From: Jannaschia maritima
GTDB lineage: Bacteria > Pseudomonadota > Alphaproteobacteria > Rhodobacterales > Rhodobacteraceae
Direction: 5' to 3'
DNA length: 64,000 nucleotides
Assembly (NCBI RefSeq): GCF_030973515.1
Contig: NZ_JARGZA010000006.1
Span: forward strand, 124,001 to 188,000
The notes below the pieces were generated by a model that had not been told where the DNA came from, ran no database searches, and worked only from the letters and a program-made list of their open reading frames with translations. How positions within the stretch are numbered: the stretch's first letter is position 1; each line of letters begins with the position of its first letter. The translations under genes and the position numbers were made by a program. Below are positions 9,892-17,946 of the stretch, in pieces.

Positions 9892-10992
9892 TCAGGCGGC
9901 GTCGAGCTTGGCCAGGATGGCGTCGCCCATCTGCGCCGTGCCGACGGGGGTGCCGCCCTCCGGCCCCATCAGATCCCCGGTCCGCACGCCGTCCGCCAGC
10001 ACCGATTGCACCGCCCCTTCCAGCAGGTCGGCACCGTCCCCCGCATCGAAGCTGTAGCGCAGCGCCATCGCGAAGCTGAGGATGCAGGCGATCGGATTCG
10101 CCACCCCCCGGCCCGCGATGTCGGGGGCCGATCCGTGCACGGGTTCGTACAGGGCCTTGGGCCGCCCATTCGCCATCGGCGCGCCCAGCGAGGCGGAGGG
10201 CAGCATCCCCAAGGACCCGGTCAGCATCGCGGCGACGTCGGACAGCATGTCGCCGAACAGGTTGTCGGTCAGGATCACGTCGAACTGCTTTGGCGCGCGC
10301 ACGATCTGCATGCCGCCCGCATCGGCCAGCATGTGCGTCAGCTCCACGTCTCCGTACTCGGCATCGTGTACCTCCTGCACGACGTCGTGCCACAGGATGC
10401 CCGCCTCCATGACGTTGCGCTTCTCCATCGAACAGACGCGGTTCCGGCGCTTGCGGGCCAACTCGAACGCGGACCGGGCGACGCGCGCGATCTCCGATTC
10501 CGTGTACCGATGGGTGTTCACGCCGACGCGTTCGTTGCCGTCGTGGCTGACGCCCCGCGGCTCGCCGAAATAGACGCCGGACGTCAACTCACGCACGATC
10601 ATCATGTCCAGACCCGCGACCAGGTCGGGCTTCAGGCTGCTGAAGTCGGCCAGCGCGTCGAAGCACTGCGCCGGGCGCAGGTTGGCGAACAGGTCCATGT
10701 CCTTGCGCAATCGCAGCAGGCCGCGTTCCGGCTTGTCCTTAAAATCCAGGTCATCCCATTTGGGCCCGCCGACCGCGCCCAGCAGAACGGCGTCGACCGA
10801 CTGCGCGACCTCCATCGTCGCATCCGAGATCGGCGCGCCCTCCTCGTCATAGGCGATGCCGCCGACCAGGCCCTCCGACACCTCGAAGGGCATGCCGCGA
10901 TTGGCGCCGAACCAGTCGATCACGCGCCGGACCTGGGCCATGACCTCCGGTCCGATACCGTCGCCCGGCAGGATCAGCAGCGTGTTCGTCAT
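9892..10992 (-). CDS. leuB: 3-isopropylmalate dehydrogenase
   Basis: Third enzyme of leucine synthesis: NAD-dependent oxidative decarboxylation of 3-isopropylmalate. At 366 aa it is of normal length. Signatures are [14 protein letters not shown] at the N-terminus, the substrate loop with [33 protein letters not shown] (Mg2+-binding Asp residues) and [15 protein letters not shown] near the C-terminus. It lies in the roseobacter-typical block leuD - membrane protein - EEP protein - leuB, all on the minus strand. Start codon ATG at 10992. Confidence 0.96.
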   Translation of the reverse strand: MTNTLLILPGDGIGPEVMAQVRRVIDWFGANRGMPFEVSEGLVGGIAYDEEGAPISDATMEVAQSVDAVLLGAVGGPKWDDLDFKDKPERGLLRLRKDMDLFANLRPAQCFDALADFSSLKPDLVAGLDMMIVRELTSGVYFGEPRGVSHDGNERVGVNTHRYTESEIARVARSAFELARKRRNRVCSMEKRNVMEAGILWHDVVQEVHDAEYGDVELTHMLADAGGMQIVRAPKQFDVILTDNLFGDMLSDVAAMLTGSLGMLPSASLGAPMANGRPKALYEPVHGSAPDIAGRGVANPIACILSFAMALRYSFDAGDGADLLEGAVQSVLADGVRTGDLMGPEGGTPVGTAQMGDAILAKLDAA

Positions 10993-11052
10993 GGGGTCGG
11001 CCCTTCGTGGATGGCATGTCGCCGCGTGGGCTAGACCCCCGCCGGGGGACCG

Positions 11053-12135
11053 TCAAGGAAGCCGCAGGTCGACCCAGACCAGGCGCCCGGTTCCGGCCGC
11101 AGCGACCGTCGTGGCGAAGGGATCGTCCGCGGCGGGCCAAGCGACGCCCGCGTCCAGCACTTGCACCTGCGACGCGACCAGGACGTAATCGACGCGCAGG
11201 GGGCCCGGCCCTTCCCATGCGGCGGTGTCCAGCCGGGGGTCGCCGCGATGTCCATCCCCGCCGCCGCCCCGCCCGCGCGGCTCCGGGTCGCGCCAGCGCG
11301 GGTGGGACAGCAGGGCGCGCATCGCGTCCCGCCGCCCCGCCCCGTCCACAGGATCGACGTTCGCCCGCCCCAGCAGGACGGGCATCGCCTCCCCCTCCGC
11401 CAGCGTGGCGGCGAGCACCAGTTCCGCGGCGTTGCGAATGCCGTTGCGGTCCTCCGGTCCGTCGAAGACGGGCGTGCCCGCGGCCAGCGTGACCAGCGAC
11501 AGCCCCGTCCCCTCCAGGGGCACGACCCATTGCGCGACGGTGGGGATCGGGATCGAAACCCCCTCGGGCACCAGGTCGCCCGCATCCGCCCAGGGCGCCG
11601 CGCTGTGGTCCGCGACCGGCCCGAGCGGGATCCGCGACAGCAGGACCAGGCCCGAATCGCCCGTGAACCGCCCATAGCCCAACGCGTCGCGCGCCGTGCC
11701 AAGACGGCCGTCGCCGTCCAGGTCCGCCCCGCTGGGCAGGCCTGCATTGGGGCGCCGCACGACATGCCAGGGATAGCGCAGGCCGTGGTCTGCCAGCCGG
11801 CGCAGAAGGGCATCCAGCCCCGCGCCGGACGCGTCCCAATCGACGTCGCCCAGAAGGATCACGTCCGGATCGGCCCATGCGATCACGTCCAACGCGGCCT
11901 CCGCCTGTGCGTCGCGACCCGACAGCAGGTCGCGCACCATCACGGCGGGGCCGCGACGGCCGAGCCCGGCATCAAACGCGGCGATGCGGATGTCCTGCGC
12001 GACGGCGCCGCCGCCCGGCAGGGACGCGGTCAGCCCAAGGCCCAGCCCCCATGCCGCGGCGCGCGCGACAGCAGCTGCGCGAGCCGGCGCAGCGCGATGC
12101 CGCGCAGGATCAGGCAGAAGGGAACGAGCACCCAC
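11053..12135 (-). CDS. Endonuclease/exonuclease/phosphatase-family protein, degenerate active site
   Basis: Member of the EEP (DNase I-like) superfamily that commonly sits beside leuB in Rhodobacterales. Fold landmarks remain: IRIAAFDAGLGRRGPAV at the mature N-terminus, DPDVILLGDVDWD, DGPEDRNGIRNAAE, PVDGAGRRDAMRALL and RVDYVLVASQVQV. Key residues look changed, however. The usual GDxN is GRAN, the first-motif Asn is Asp, and the C-terminal SRHRLVW histidine block reads GTGRLVW. The protein may be inactive or have altered chemistry. A likely signal peptide (GLGLGLTASLPGGGAVAQ) suggests export. The GTG at 12135 overlaps the upstream gene by about 105 bp, so the real start may be further in. Confidence 0.7.
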   Translation of the reverse strand: MGARSLLPDPARHRAAPARAAAVARAAAWGLGLGLTASLPGGGAVAQDIRIAAFDAGLGRRGPAVMVRDLLSGRDAQAEAALDVIAWADPDVILLGDVDWDASGAGLDALLRRLADHGLRYPWHVVRRPNAGLPSGADLDGDGRLGTARDALGYGRFTGDSGLVLLSRIPLGPVADHSAAPWADAGDLVPEGVSIPIPTVAQWVVPLEGTGLSLVTLAAGTPVFDGPEDRNGIRNAAELVLAATLAEGEAMPVLLGRANVDPVDGAGRRDAMRALLSHPRWRDPEPRGRGGGGDGHRGDPRLDTAAWEGPGPLRVDYVLVASQVQVLDAGVAWPAADDPFATTVAAAGTGRLVWVDLRLP

Positions 12136-12809
12136 AGCGATACGATCCAGATCAGCAGCAGCGGGCCGTCGGCGGGCAACCCGCCCAGGGCCATCGCCAG
12201 GGACGGGGACAGGTATAGGACCGCGAATCCTAAGGCGACGTTGATCGTGCCATCGCGGCGCAACCGGGCGACGACGTCACGGGCCTGCGGATCGAAGGTC
12301 GGCAGGTTGATCCACGGATTGAACGTTCCCTGGCGGAACGGCCACCCGTCGTCGCGTGCGGCCCGGGCGAAAGCCAGGCAGGCGGTCGCCATGACGATCA
12401 GGCCCGTGCCGCCCATCGCGGCCACGTCCCCGCGCAGGGCGGGCGGCGCCGACCCGACCATCGGCGCCAGGGGCGATCCGGCGACGTCCAGCGCCGCGCC
12501 CGCCACTGTCGCGATCGCGCGCACGAGATCCGGAAGGGGCCCCGCGCCATCCATCGAAAGGACGACGCCCACGCTCAGACAGGCCGCCAGCACGGCGAAG
12601 CGGATCCGGTTGTAGGGTGGAGCGTCGCGGAACTCGACCAGCGACGGCGCGCCGGGGGCGTATTCCAGGAACACGAACACCGCCGCGGCCGCCGCGGCCA
12701 GGAGCACCACCTCCGCCGAGCCGCCGCCGAGAAACAGGGACGGGGCCACGACAACACACGCCATCGAAAGGCCCCGCAGGGCCGCGCCAGTCAGTTTCGC
12801 CAATTCCAC
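12030..12809 (-). CDS. Conserved hypothetical membrane protein
   Basis: A 259-residue predicted inner-membrane protein I cannot assign to a known function. It has about six hydrophobic segments: residues ~10-30 (SMACVVVAPSLFLGG), ~32-52, a pair near 75-95, one near 135-155, and a C-terminal pair (NVALGFAVLYLSPSLAMALG and LLLIWIVSLWVLVPFCLIL). The GTG start at 12809 (VELAKLTGAALRG) follows AAGGA very closely, so the start is provisional. Its 3' end overlaps the EEP gene. Its place between leuD and leuB suggests only co-transcription, not a leucine role. The 232 bp between it and leuD hold no supported gene, only a weak inverted repeat (12871-12876 with 12883-12888). Confidence 0.6.
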   Translation of the reverse strand: MELAKLTGAALRGLSMACVVVAPSLFLGGGSAEVVLLAAAAAAVFVFLEYAPGAPSLVEFRDAPPYNRIRFAVLAACLSVGVVLSMDGAGPLPDLVRAIATVAGAALDVAGSPLAPMVGSAPPALRGDVAAMGGTGLIVMATACLAFARAARDDGWPFRQGTFNPWINLPTFDPQARDVVARLRRDGTINVALGFAVLYLSPSLAMALGGLPADGPLLLIWIVSLWVLVPFCLILRGIALRRLAQLLSRAPRHGGWALG

Positions 12810-13041
12810 CGTCCTTGCCTGTTGCCGCCGTCCGACCCGATACGATGCCGGGCCGTGTCCGGCGCGTGAAACCCCGGCCTCACGGGGTCGCCTCGCTATG
12901 GCCTCAATCCTGCCCCGTTTAAGGAAGACCCGCAACCCTCTGACTTTACGTAAGAACGCACGTGAAGATCGCTGTGGCGGCGGAACGACAGCACGCGGAG
13001 GAAGCACATGCGGATCAACGGGTTGCGGAAGGCGTAGGCCG

Positions 13042-13647
13042 TCAGACCCAGGGACGCTCCCCCTGCATCCGGGATTCGAAGGCCTCGATCGCGGGCGCCT
13101 TCTCCAAGGTCAGACCGACATCGTCCAACCCTTCCAGCAGACAGCGGCGCTTGAACGAATCGACCTCGAACGGGATGCGGCTGCCGTCGGTCAACCACAC
13201 CTCCTGCGCTTCCAGGTCGACGGTGATGCGCGCGTTCTCGCCGTTCCGCGCATCCTCCATGATCCGATCCACCTGCTCCTGCGGCAAGGCGATGGGCAGG
13301 ATGCCGTTCTTGAAGCAGTTGTTGTAGAAGATGTCCGCGAAGGACGGCGCGATCACGCAGCGGATTCCGAAGTCCAGCAGCGCCCAGGGCGCATGCTCCC
13401 GCGAGGATCCGCAGCCGAAGTTGTCGCCCGCGACCAGGATCTGCGCATCGCGATAGGCGGGTTGGTTCAGCACGAAATCCGGAACCTCGCCGCCGTCGTC
13501 GTCGTACCGCATCTCGTCGAACAGGTTCACGCCCAGGCCGGACCGCTTGATGGTCTTCAGGAACTGCTTGGGGATGATCATGTCGGTGTCGACGTTGATC
13601 AGCGGCATGGGCGCGGCGACGCCCGTGATGGTGGTGAACTTGTCCAT
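13042..13647 (-). CDS. leuD: 3-isopropylmalate dehydratase small subunit
   Basis: Small (swivel-domain) subunit of isopropylmalate isomerase, which with LeuC converts 2- to 3-isopropylmalate. At 201 aa it has the normal length. Conserved blocks are [22 protein letters not shown], the signature [17 protein letters not shown] and a [23 protein letters not shown]-like C-terminal region. It is on the minus strand upstream of the membrane protein, EEP and leuB genes. leuC is not in this window, so it is not immediately next to leuD here. Confidence 0.95.
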   Translation of the reverse strand: MDKFTTITGVAAPMPLINVDTDMIIPKQFLKTIKRSGLGVNLFDEMRYDDDGGEVPDFVLNQPAYRDAQILVAGDNFGCGSSREHAPWALLDFGIRCVIAPSFADIFYNNCFKNGILPIALPQEQVDRIMEDARNGENARITVDLEAQEVWLTDGSRIPFEVDSFKRRCLLEGLDDVGLTLEKAPAIEAFESRMQGERPWV

Positions 13648-13678
13648 GTCTCGCTCCCCTCGGGTCCGGCGTCGTTGC

Positions 13679-14503
13679 CTACCCCTCCGGCACCGCGAAG
13701 GTCAACGCGGCCCAATGGGTGCCCCAGACCGGGTCGCCGTCCGCCGCGGGCTCCAAGGGTTCCAGCACGACGGCGTCCGCAAGATAGACGTGGCCCGGCG
13801 CCACGGGCAGGACCGCGACCCCGTCGGCGTCGGTGCGGTGCAGCGTGACCTCGACCGTGCCGTCGGGCCGGCGCGCGAACAGTTCAACCTGCGCGTCGGC
13901 GCGGGCCGCGCCGTCCCACAGCACGCGGACCGGCAGACCGCCCGTCACCTCGTCCGCATAGGGGTTCGCCAGCGCCACGATCTCGGAGCGCAGGCCGAAC
14001 GCGCGGTCCGACCCCGCCCCGTCGCCCACCGCCACCAGGGCCTTGGCATAGCGGCGATAGGATTCGCGCACGCCCTCGCGCGGCAGACCGCGGGAATCGT
14101 GGCGGGCGGCCAATTCGCCGAAGTCCTTGTGCGCGCCGAAGGCCAGGAACCGCTCCCACCCCGTGCGGCCGTCCTTGTCGCCATAGGTCAGCGTCGAATC
14201 GGCCGTCTCGTGAAGAATGACCAGCAGGCCGTCGGGAAGGTCCGGCACCGCGAAGGCGGGGCTGTCCCCCAGACGCGCGGGCACGGGTCGCACCGCATCC
14301 CCCACGGCCATGTCGAAGCGCACCGACCGGCGTGGGATATAGCTGAAGGCCGATCCGGCGAACTTCTCCCCGTTGCGGAAGTCGGCCGTGACCGTTCCAT
14401 TGGAGGGCACCGTCCAGTCCTCCGCGTCGATCCAGAACTCGTGACCTTGCGCCTGGAAGGCGGCGATGCACAGTGCGGCGGTCAGGATCAGGGAACGGAT
14501 CAT
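13679..14503 (-). CDS. DUF4198 periplasmic protein (probable metal-uptake accessory)
   Basis: A 274-residue exported protein. The signal peptide [20 protein letters not shown] is followed by [12 protein letters not shown], typical of DUF4198 proteins whose mature N-terminal histidine may bind metal. The body is beta-rich, ending with [20 protein letters not shown] and [14 protein letters not shown] (carboxypeptidase-regulatory-like fold). DUF4198 genes often accompany nickel/cobalt uptake genes, and here the partner is a divergent HupE/UreJ-like gene. The two ATG codons overlap in the sequence CATG (14501-14504). The ribosome binding site AGGAAG of this gene therefore lies inside the hupE-like coding sequence. 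Metal identity is an inference. Confidence 0.8.
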   Translation of the reverse strand: MIRSLILTAALCIAAFQAQGHEFWIDAEDWTVPSNGTVTADFRNGEKFAGSAFSYIPRRSVRFDMAVGDAVRPVPARLGDSPAFAVPDLPDGLLVILHETADSTLTYGDKDGRTGWERFLAFGAHKDFGELAARHDSRGLPREGVRESYRRYAKALVAVGDGAGSDRAFGLRSEIVALANPYADEVTGGLPVRVLWDGAARADAQVELFARRPDGTVEVTLHRTDADGVAVLPVAPGHVYLADAVVLEPLEPAADGDPVWGTHWAALTFAVPEG

Positions 14504-15668
14504 GGGGCTTCTTCCTGCACGGTTGGCGGCGGCGGCGGTCGCGGTCACGCTGGCGACCATCGGCGCTTCGGCGCACGAGGTCCAGCCCGCCGTCGCCGAC
14601 GTGACCGTCGGTCCCGACACGGTGACCATCGACCTGCGCGTCGCGGTCGAGCCGGTGCTGGCGGGCATCGACCTGGGGGCGGTGGGTGACACGGACGAAT
14701 CCCCCCTGTCCGCCGACAGCGACGCCTTGCGCGCACTGCCGCCGCAGGCGCTGGCCGACCGCCTGCGCGCGGACTGGCCCGACCTCGCGGACCGCATCAC
14801 CCTGCGGGCGGGGGACACAGCCCTCGCGCCGGAGCTGGCATCGGTCGAGGTGCCGCCGGTGGGCGACGTGGCCATCCGCCGCGACACCGCGCTGACCGTC
14901 CTGGCGCACCTGCCCGACGACGGCAGCGACGTGCGGTTCGGATGGGACCCCGAGCTCGGCGCCCTGATCGTGCGGCAGGGTGCGGGCGCTTCCTCCTACG
15001 AGGACTTCCTGACCGACGGCACCCTGTCCGAAGGGATGCCGCGCGGCGCGGTCGCCGAACGGCCCCCGGCGGAGGTGATCGCGCGCCACGTCGTGGCGGG
15101 CTTCGACCGCATCGTCCTGGAGCGTCCCGATCACGCCCTGTTCGTCCTGGGCCTGTTCCTCTACGCGCTCGCCTGGCGGCCCCTGCTCTGGCAGGTCGCC
15201 GCGTTCACGGCGGCCCACACCGCGACCCTGGCATTGGCCACGACGGGCCTGATCGCGGTGCCGGGCGGTTGGACGTGGCTGGTGGGGGCGACCATCGCCG
15301 CGTCGGTCGTCTATGTCGGGGTGGACAACATCCTGGGCGACCCTGCGCGGCGCGGCGTCACGGGGCCGCGCGTGGCGGCCGTGTCCGGCTTCGGCCTGCT
15401 GCACGGGCTGGGCTTCGCGGCCGCCCTGTCCGAGCTGGGTCCGGGCCGGCCCTCCGTCCTGTCGATCGTCGCGTTCGACGCGGGGGTCGTGTTGGGGCAT
15501 CTGGTCGTCGTCGTCGTCGCGTTCGGAACCCTCGTCGTGGCCTTCCGCCTGATGCCCGCGCCGCTGCGCGCCGGCAAGCCCGAGTTCCGGGCCGTGTCCG
15601 TGGTCGCATCCTTCCTGATCGCGGCCATGGGGCTTTTGTGGATCGTCGATCGGGTCATCTCGGTCTAG
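14502..15668 (+). CDS. HupE/UreJ-family membrane protein (probable Ni/Co transporter)
   Basis: A 388-residue protein with a signal peptide ending near residue 24, after which HEVQPAVADV begins the mature chain. A ~170-residue periplasmic domain follows, then about six membrane helices from residue ~200 on. The membrane part has family marks: ERPDHALFVLGLFLYAL, FTAAHTATLALA and VSGFGLLHGLGFAAALSEL, with the conserved histidines of HupE/UreJ proteins. It may import nickel or cobalt, needed for cobalamin-dependent steps or metalloenzymes. I chose the ATG at 14502, which follows CAGGGA by 6 nt and overlaps the start codon of the divergent DUF4198 gene. It is convergent with dddL (11 bp apart). 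Confidence 0.8.
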   Translation: MGLLPARLAAAAVAVTLATIGASAHEVQPAVADVTVGPDTVTIDLRVAVEPVLAGIDLGAVGDTDESPLSADSDALRALPPQALADRLRADWPDLADRITLRAGDTALAPELASVEVPPVGDVAIRRDTALTVLAHLPDDGSDVRFGWDPELGALIVRQGAGASSYEDFLTDGTLSEGMPRGAVAERPPAEVIARHVVAGFDRIVLERPDHALFVLGLFLYALAWRPLLWQVAAFTAAHTATLALATTGLIAVPGGWTWLVGATIAASVVYVGVDNILGDPARRGVTGPRVAAVSGFGLLHGLGFAAALSELGPGRPSVLSIVAFDAGVVLGHLVVVVVAFGTLVVAFRLMPAPLRAGKPEFRAVSVVASFLIAAMGLLWIVDRVISV

Positions 15669-15679
15669 GGGCGCCCCGG

Positions 15680-16369
15680 CTAACGCCTGCGCGGGCCGGA
15701 GAACTTCATCTCCTGACCGGCCAGGGCGCCGGGCGGGCCGATCCAGGCATAGGCGAGCAGGCAGGGCTCGCCCCCGCCGGTTGTGATCCGGTGCTCCTCG
15801 CCCGATCGGTTCAGGATCAGCGACCCCGGGGCATAGACGGCGGCGTTGTTCTCGGACCAGGCCCCCGCGATGGAGACATAGGATTCCTCGACCTCCGAAT
15901 GGCTGTGCTGCGGATAGGTCGTGTCGGGCGCGAACAGCACGATGCCCAGGATCAGCGCCTCCGACGGGACGGGACCGCGGGGGCCCAGCACCTCGGCATA
16001 GGCGTACTTGCGGGCCAGCGCGCGCGGCATCTTCTCGTACCCGTATTCCCAGGTCAGGGCATCGCGGACCTCGCGCAGGGCACGGGCCATGCCCTGCATC
16101 GCGCCGCGCTCGCCGACGTCCAGCGCGCGGGACAGGTGTCCGACCACGGGGCGGACGTCCGGCCTGCGGCTCCACACGGCGGGATCGGCGTCGAACGTGG
16201 CGGACAGGGCGCCGCGGACGGCCCGGCGATGCTGCCGGATGACCCTGCTGCCCCCGTCGCAGCCCTGCCCGTACAGAGCGTGGAACTCGCGCAACAGATA
16301 GAACCAGTCGGGCCGCTCCGACAGGCGGGGGGCGGGCGGCAGCGTGGCGACAGCCGGACCCGCGCTCAT
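15680..16369 (-). CDS. dddL: DMSP lyase, DddL type (cupin)
   Basis: Predicted dimethylsulfoniopropionate lyase, cleaving DMSP to dimethyl sulfide and acrylate. At 229 aa it has the DddL length. Family landmarks are DWFYLLREFHALY (residues 21-33), WEYGYEKMPRALARKYAY and the cupin metal block TYPQHSHSEVEESY. The metal ligands are probably His155, His157, Glu161/162, Tyr164 and His193 (GEEHRIT). The start codon overlaps the tspO stop (ATGA), so it is the last gene of crtI-crtB-tspO-dddL. This location, inside a carotenoid/photosynthesis operon, is unexpected. Other cupin functions cannot be excluded by eye, but the whole-length pattern resembles DddL. Confidence 0.82.
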   Translation of the reverse strand: MSAGPAVATLPPAPRLSERPDWFYLLREFHALYGQGCDGGSRVIRQHRRAVRGALSATFDADPAVWSRRPDVRPVVGHLSRALDVGERGAMQGMARALREVRDALTWEYGYEKMPRALARKYAYAEVLGPRGPVPSEALILGIVLFAPDTTYPQHSHSEVEESYVSIAGAWSENNAAVYAPGSLILNRSGEEHRITTGGGEPCLLAYAWIGPPGALAGQEMKFSGPRRR

Positions 16370-16830
16370 GCCGGAACGGCGTCCCGGTTGCGCCGCCAGA
16401 TGTCGAAGTTCAGCGCGCCGGCATAGCTGACCCAGACCAGATAGGGCACCGTCAGCCAGAACCCGATCCGGTCCAGGGGCCAGAGTGCCGCCAACAGGCC
16501 CGCGACGGCGAGCCACAGCACCACCAGCACGACCAGCGCCGCCCCCAAACGCCGCAATCCGAAGAAGACGGGCGTCCACAGCGCGTTGAACGCGATCTGC
16601 ATGGCCCAGAACGCTACCGCATGCGCCGAGCCGGGCAAGGGCGCGGCCCGCGCCGCCGTTACGGCCAACGCCAGGTACAGCGCCGTCCAAGCGACGGGGA
16701 ACAACCAGTCGGGCGGGGTCCAGGACGGCTTGTCCAACCGGCGGTACCAATCCCCCGGCGGGAACATCGCGCCGGTGGCGGCGGCCCCACAGCAGGCCGC
16801 GAAGAAAATCGCGAAGAGCGTCCAGTCCAT
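16366..16830 (-). CDS. tspO: Tryptophan-rich sensory protein TspO (CrtK)
   Basis: A 154-residue TspO/MBR (peripheral benzodiazepine receptor-like) membrane protein with five hydrophobic helices rich in Trp and aromatic residues. Recognisable parts are WYRRLDKPSWTPPDWLFPVAWT (split over residues ~28-50), NALWTPVFFGLRR and the C-terminal VPYLVWVSYAGALNFDIWRRN. In Rhodobacter, TspO binds tetrapyrrole intermediates and modulates expression of pigment genes in response to oxygen; the gene lies in the crt region there too. It starts 84 bp after crtB and its stop overlaps the dddL start. Confidence 0.93.
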   Translation of the reverse strand: MDWTLFAIFFAACCGAAATGAMFPPGDWYRRLDKPSWTPPDWLFPVAWTALYLALAVTAARAAPLPGSAHAVAFWAMQIAFNALWTPVFFGLRRLGAALVVLVVLWLAVAGLLAALWPLDRIGFWLTVPYLVWVSYAGALNFDIWRRNRDAVPA

Positions 16831-16914
16831 CGCCCGGGACCTAGCGCGGGGGCACGGGATCCCAAGGGGTGCTGCCACGCATCGCGGGGTCGCGGGTCGG
16901 GGACCGCATCCGGC

Positions 16915-17946
16915 TCAGACGGCCGCCCCGCCCCCGTCCACGGTCCGGTCCCGCGCCTCGAGGGTGGCGAAGACGGCGATCAGGCCTTCGCCCCAGCCGC
17001 CCCGTGCCGGGCGGGGGTCGCTGGCGGCATCCACCAGGAACGCCGTTTCCGCCAGGGGGGCGGCATGCAGGATGGGGGAACGCGGCATCGCCGTGATCCA
17101 GACGGACTGCGCCAGCGACAGGGCCAGCCAGCCCAGCTTGGCATTCCGCGACGTGATCGCGCGGCGGCTGACGCTGTCGTGCCCCTGCCGCCGCAGCACC
17201 CCGCCGATCCCGGCATAGGCATGGCGCGCCGCCAGGATGCCCGGACGCGCGGCGACGGGCAGTGCCCCCACCCCGGCCTCCGACCGATCGTACAATCGCC
17301 GCGCCTCGCCCAACAGGTCGCGCACCTGCGCGGCCACCCGCGGGTCGGGCCCGGGCGCGGCCAGGAAGGCGTCCACGTCCATCCCGTCCCGCGCCATCCA
17401 GTCGGTCGGCAGGTACAGACGCCCGGCGCGGGCATCCTCGCCCACGTCGCGGGCGATGTTCGTCAGCTGCATCGCCACGCCCAGGTCGCAGGCTCGTGCC
17501 AGCGTGTCGCGATCCCGCACCCCCATCAGCACGCACATCATCGCGCCCACGGCGGACGCGACCCGCGCCGAATAGCCCCGCAGGTCGGACAGGGTGGCAT
17601 AGCGGTGGCCGGCCGCGTCCCAGGCCAGCCCTTCCAGCAGCGCCTCCGGCAAGGCGCGGGGCATGGCATGCGCCTCGACCACGCGGGCGAAGGCGCGGTC
17701 CGCCGGCGCGTCGAAGGGGCGGCCCGCGAAGACCGCGTCCAGCCGGTCGCGCAGGCGCAGCACGGCGGTGGCCTTGTCCAACACCTCGTCCACCGCATCG
17801 TCCGCCAGCCGGCAGAAGGCATAGAGCGCGAGCGCGGGGTCGCGGACGCGGGCGGGCAGCAGGCGGCTGGCGGCGTGGAACGAATGGGACCCGGTCCGGA
17901 TCGCGTCGCGGCAATGCGCCAGGTCGGCGGCGGCCGCGGCGTTCAT
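16915..17946 (-). CDS. crtB: Phytoene synthase
   Basis: Condenses two geranylgeranyl diphosphates to phytoene, the first committed carotenoid step. The 343-residue protein has the squalene/phytoene synthase signatures: SFHAASRLLP, YAFCRLADDAVDE (first Asp-rich motif), GVAMQLTNIARDVGEDARAGR (second Asp-rich motif) and LYLPTDWM. The ATG at 17946 overlaps the crtI stop (ATGA). The C-terminal ~50 residues after the catalytic fold are less conserved and Ala/Arg-rich. It belongs to the minus-strand operon crtI-crtB-tspO-dddL. Confidence 0.95.
   Translation of the reverse strand: MNAAAAADLAHCRDAIRTGSHSFHAASRLLPARVRDPALALYAFCRLADDAVDEVLDKATAVLRLRDRLDAVFAGRPFDAPADRAFARVVEAHAMPRALPEALLEGLAWDAAGHRYATLSDLRGYSARVASAVGAMMCVLMGVRDRDTLARACDLGVAMQLTNIARDVGEDARAGRLYLPTDWMARDGMDVDAFLAAPGPDPRVAAQVRDLLGEARRLYDRSEAGVGALPVAARPGILAARHAYAGIGGVLRRQGHDSVSRRAITSRNAKLGWLALSLAQSVWITAMPRSPILHAAPLAETAFLVDAASDPRPARGGWGEGLIAVFATLEARDRTVDGGGAAV

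Noticed and set aside
12896-13198. Small minus-strand open frame overlapping the leuD 3' end
   Set aside because: It mostly lies antisense or out of frame to leuD and has no recognisable start or domain.
13544-16175. Long minus-strand reading frame (over 700 codons) across the DUF4198/HupE region
   Set aside because: It is rich in Arg/Gly/Pro with no domain and overlaps two well-supported genes; it is a shadow frame of high-GC DNA.
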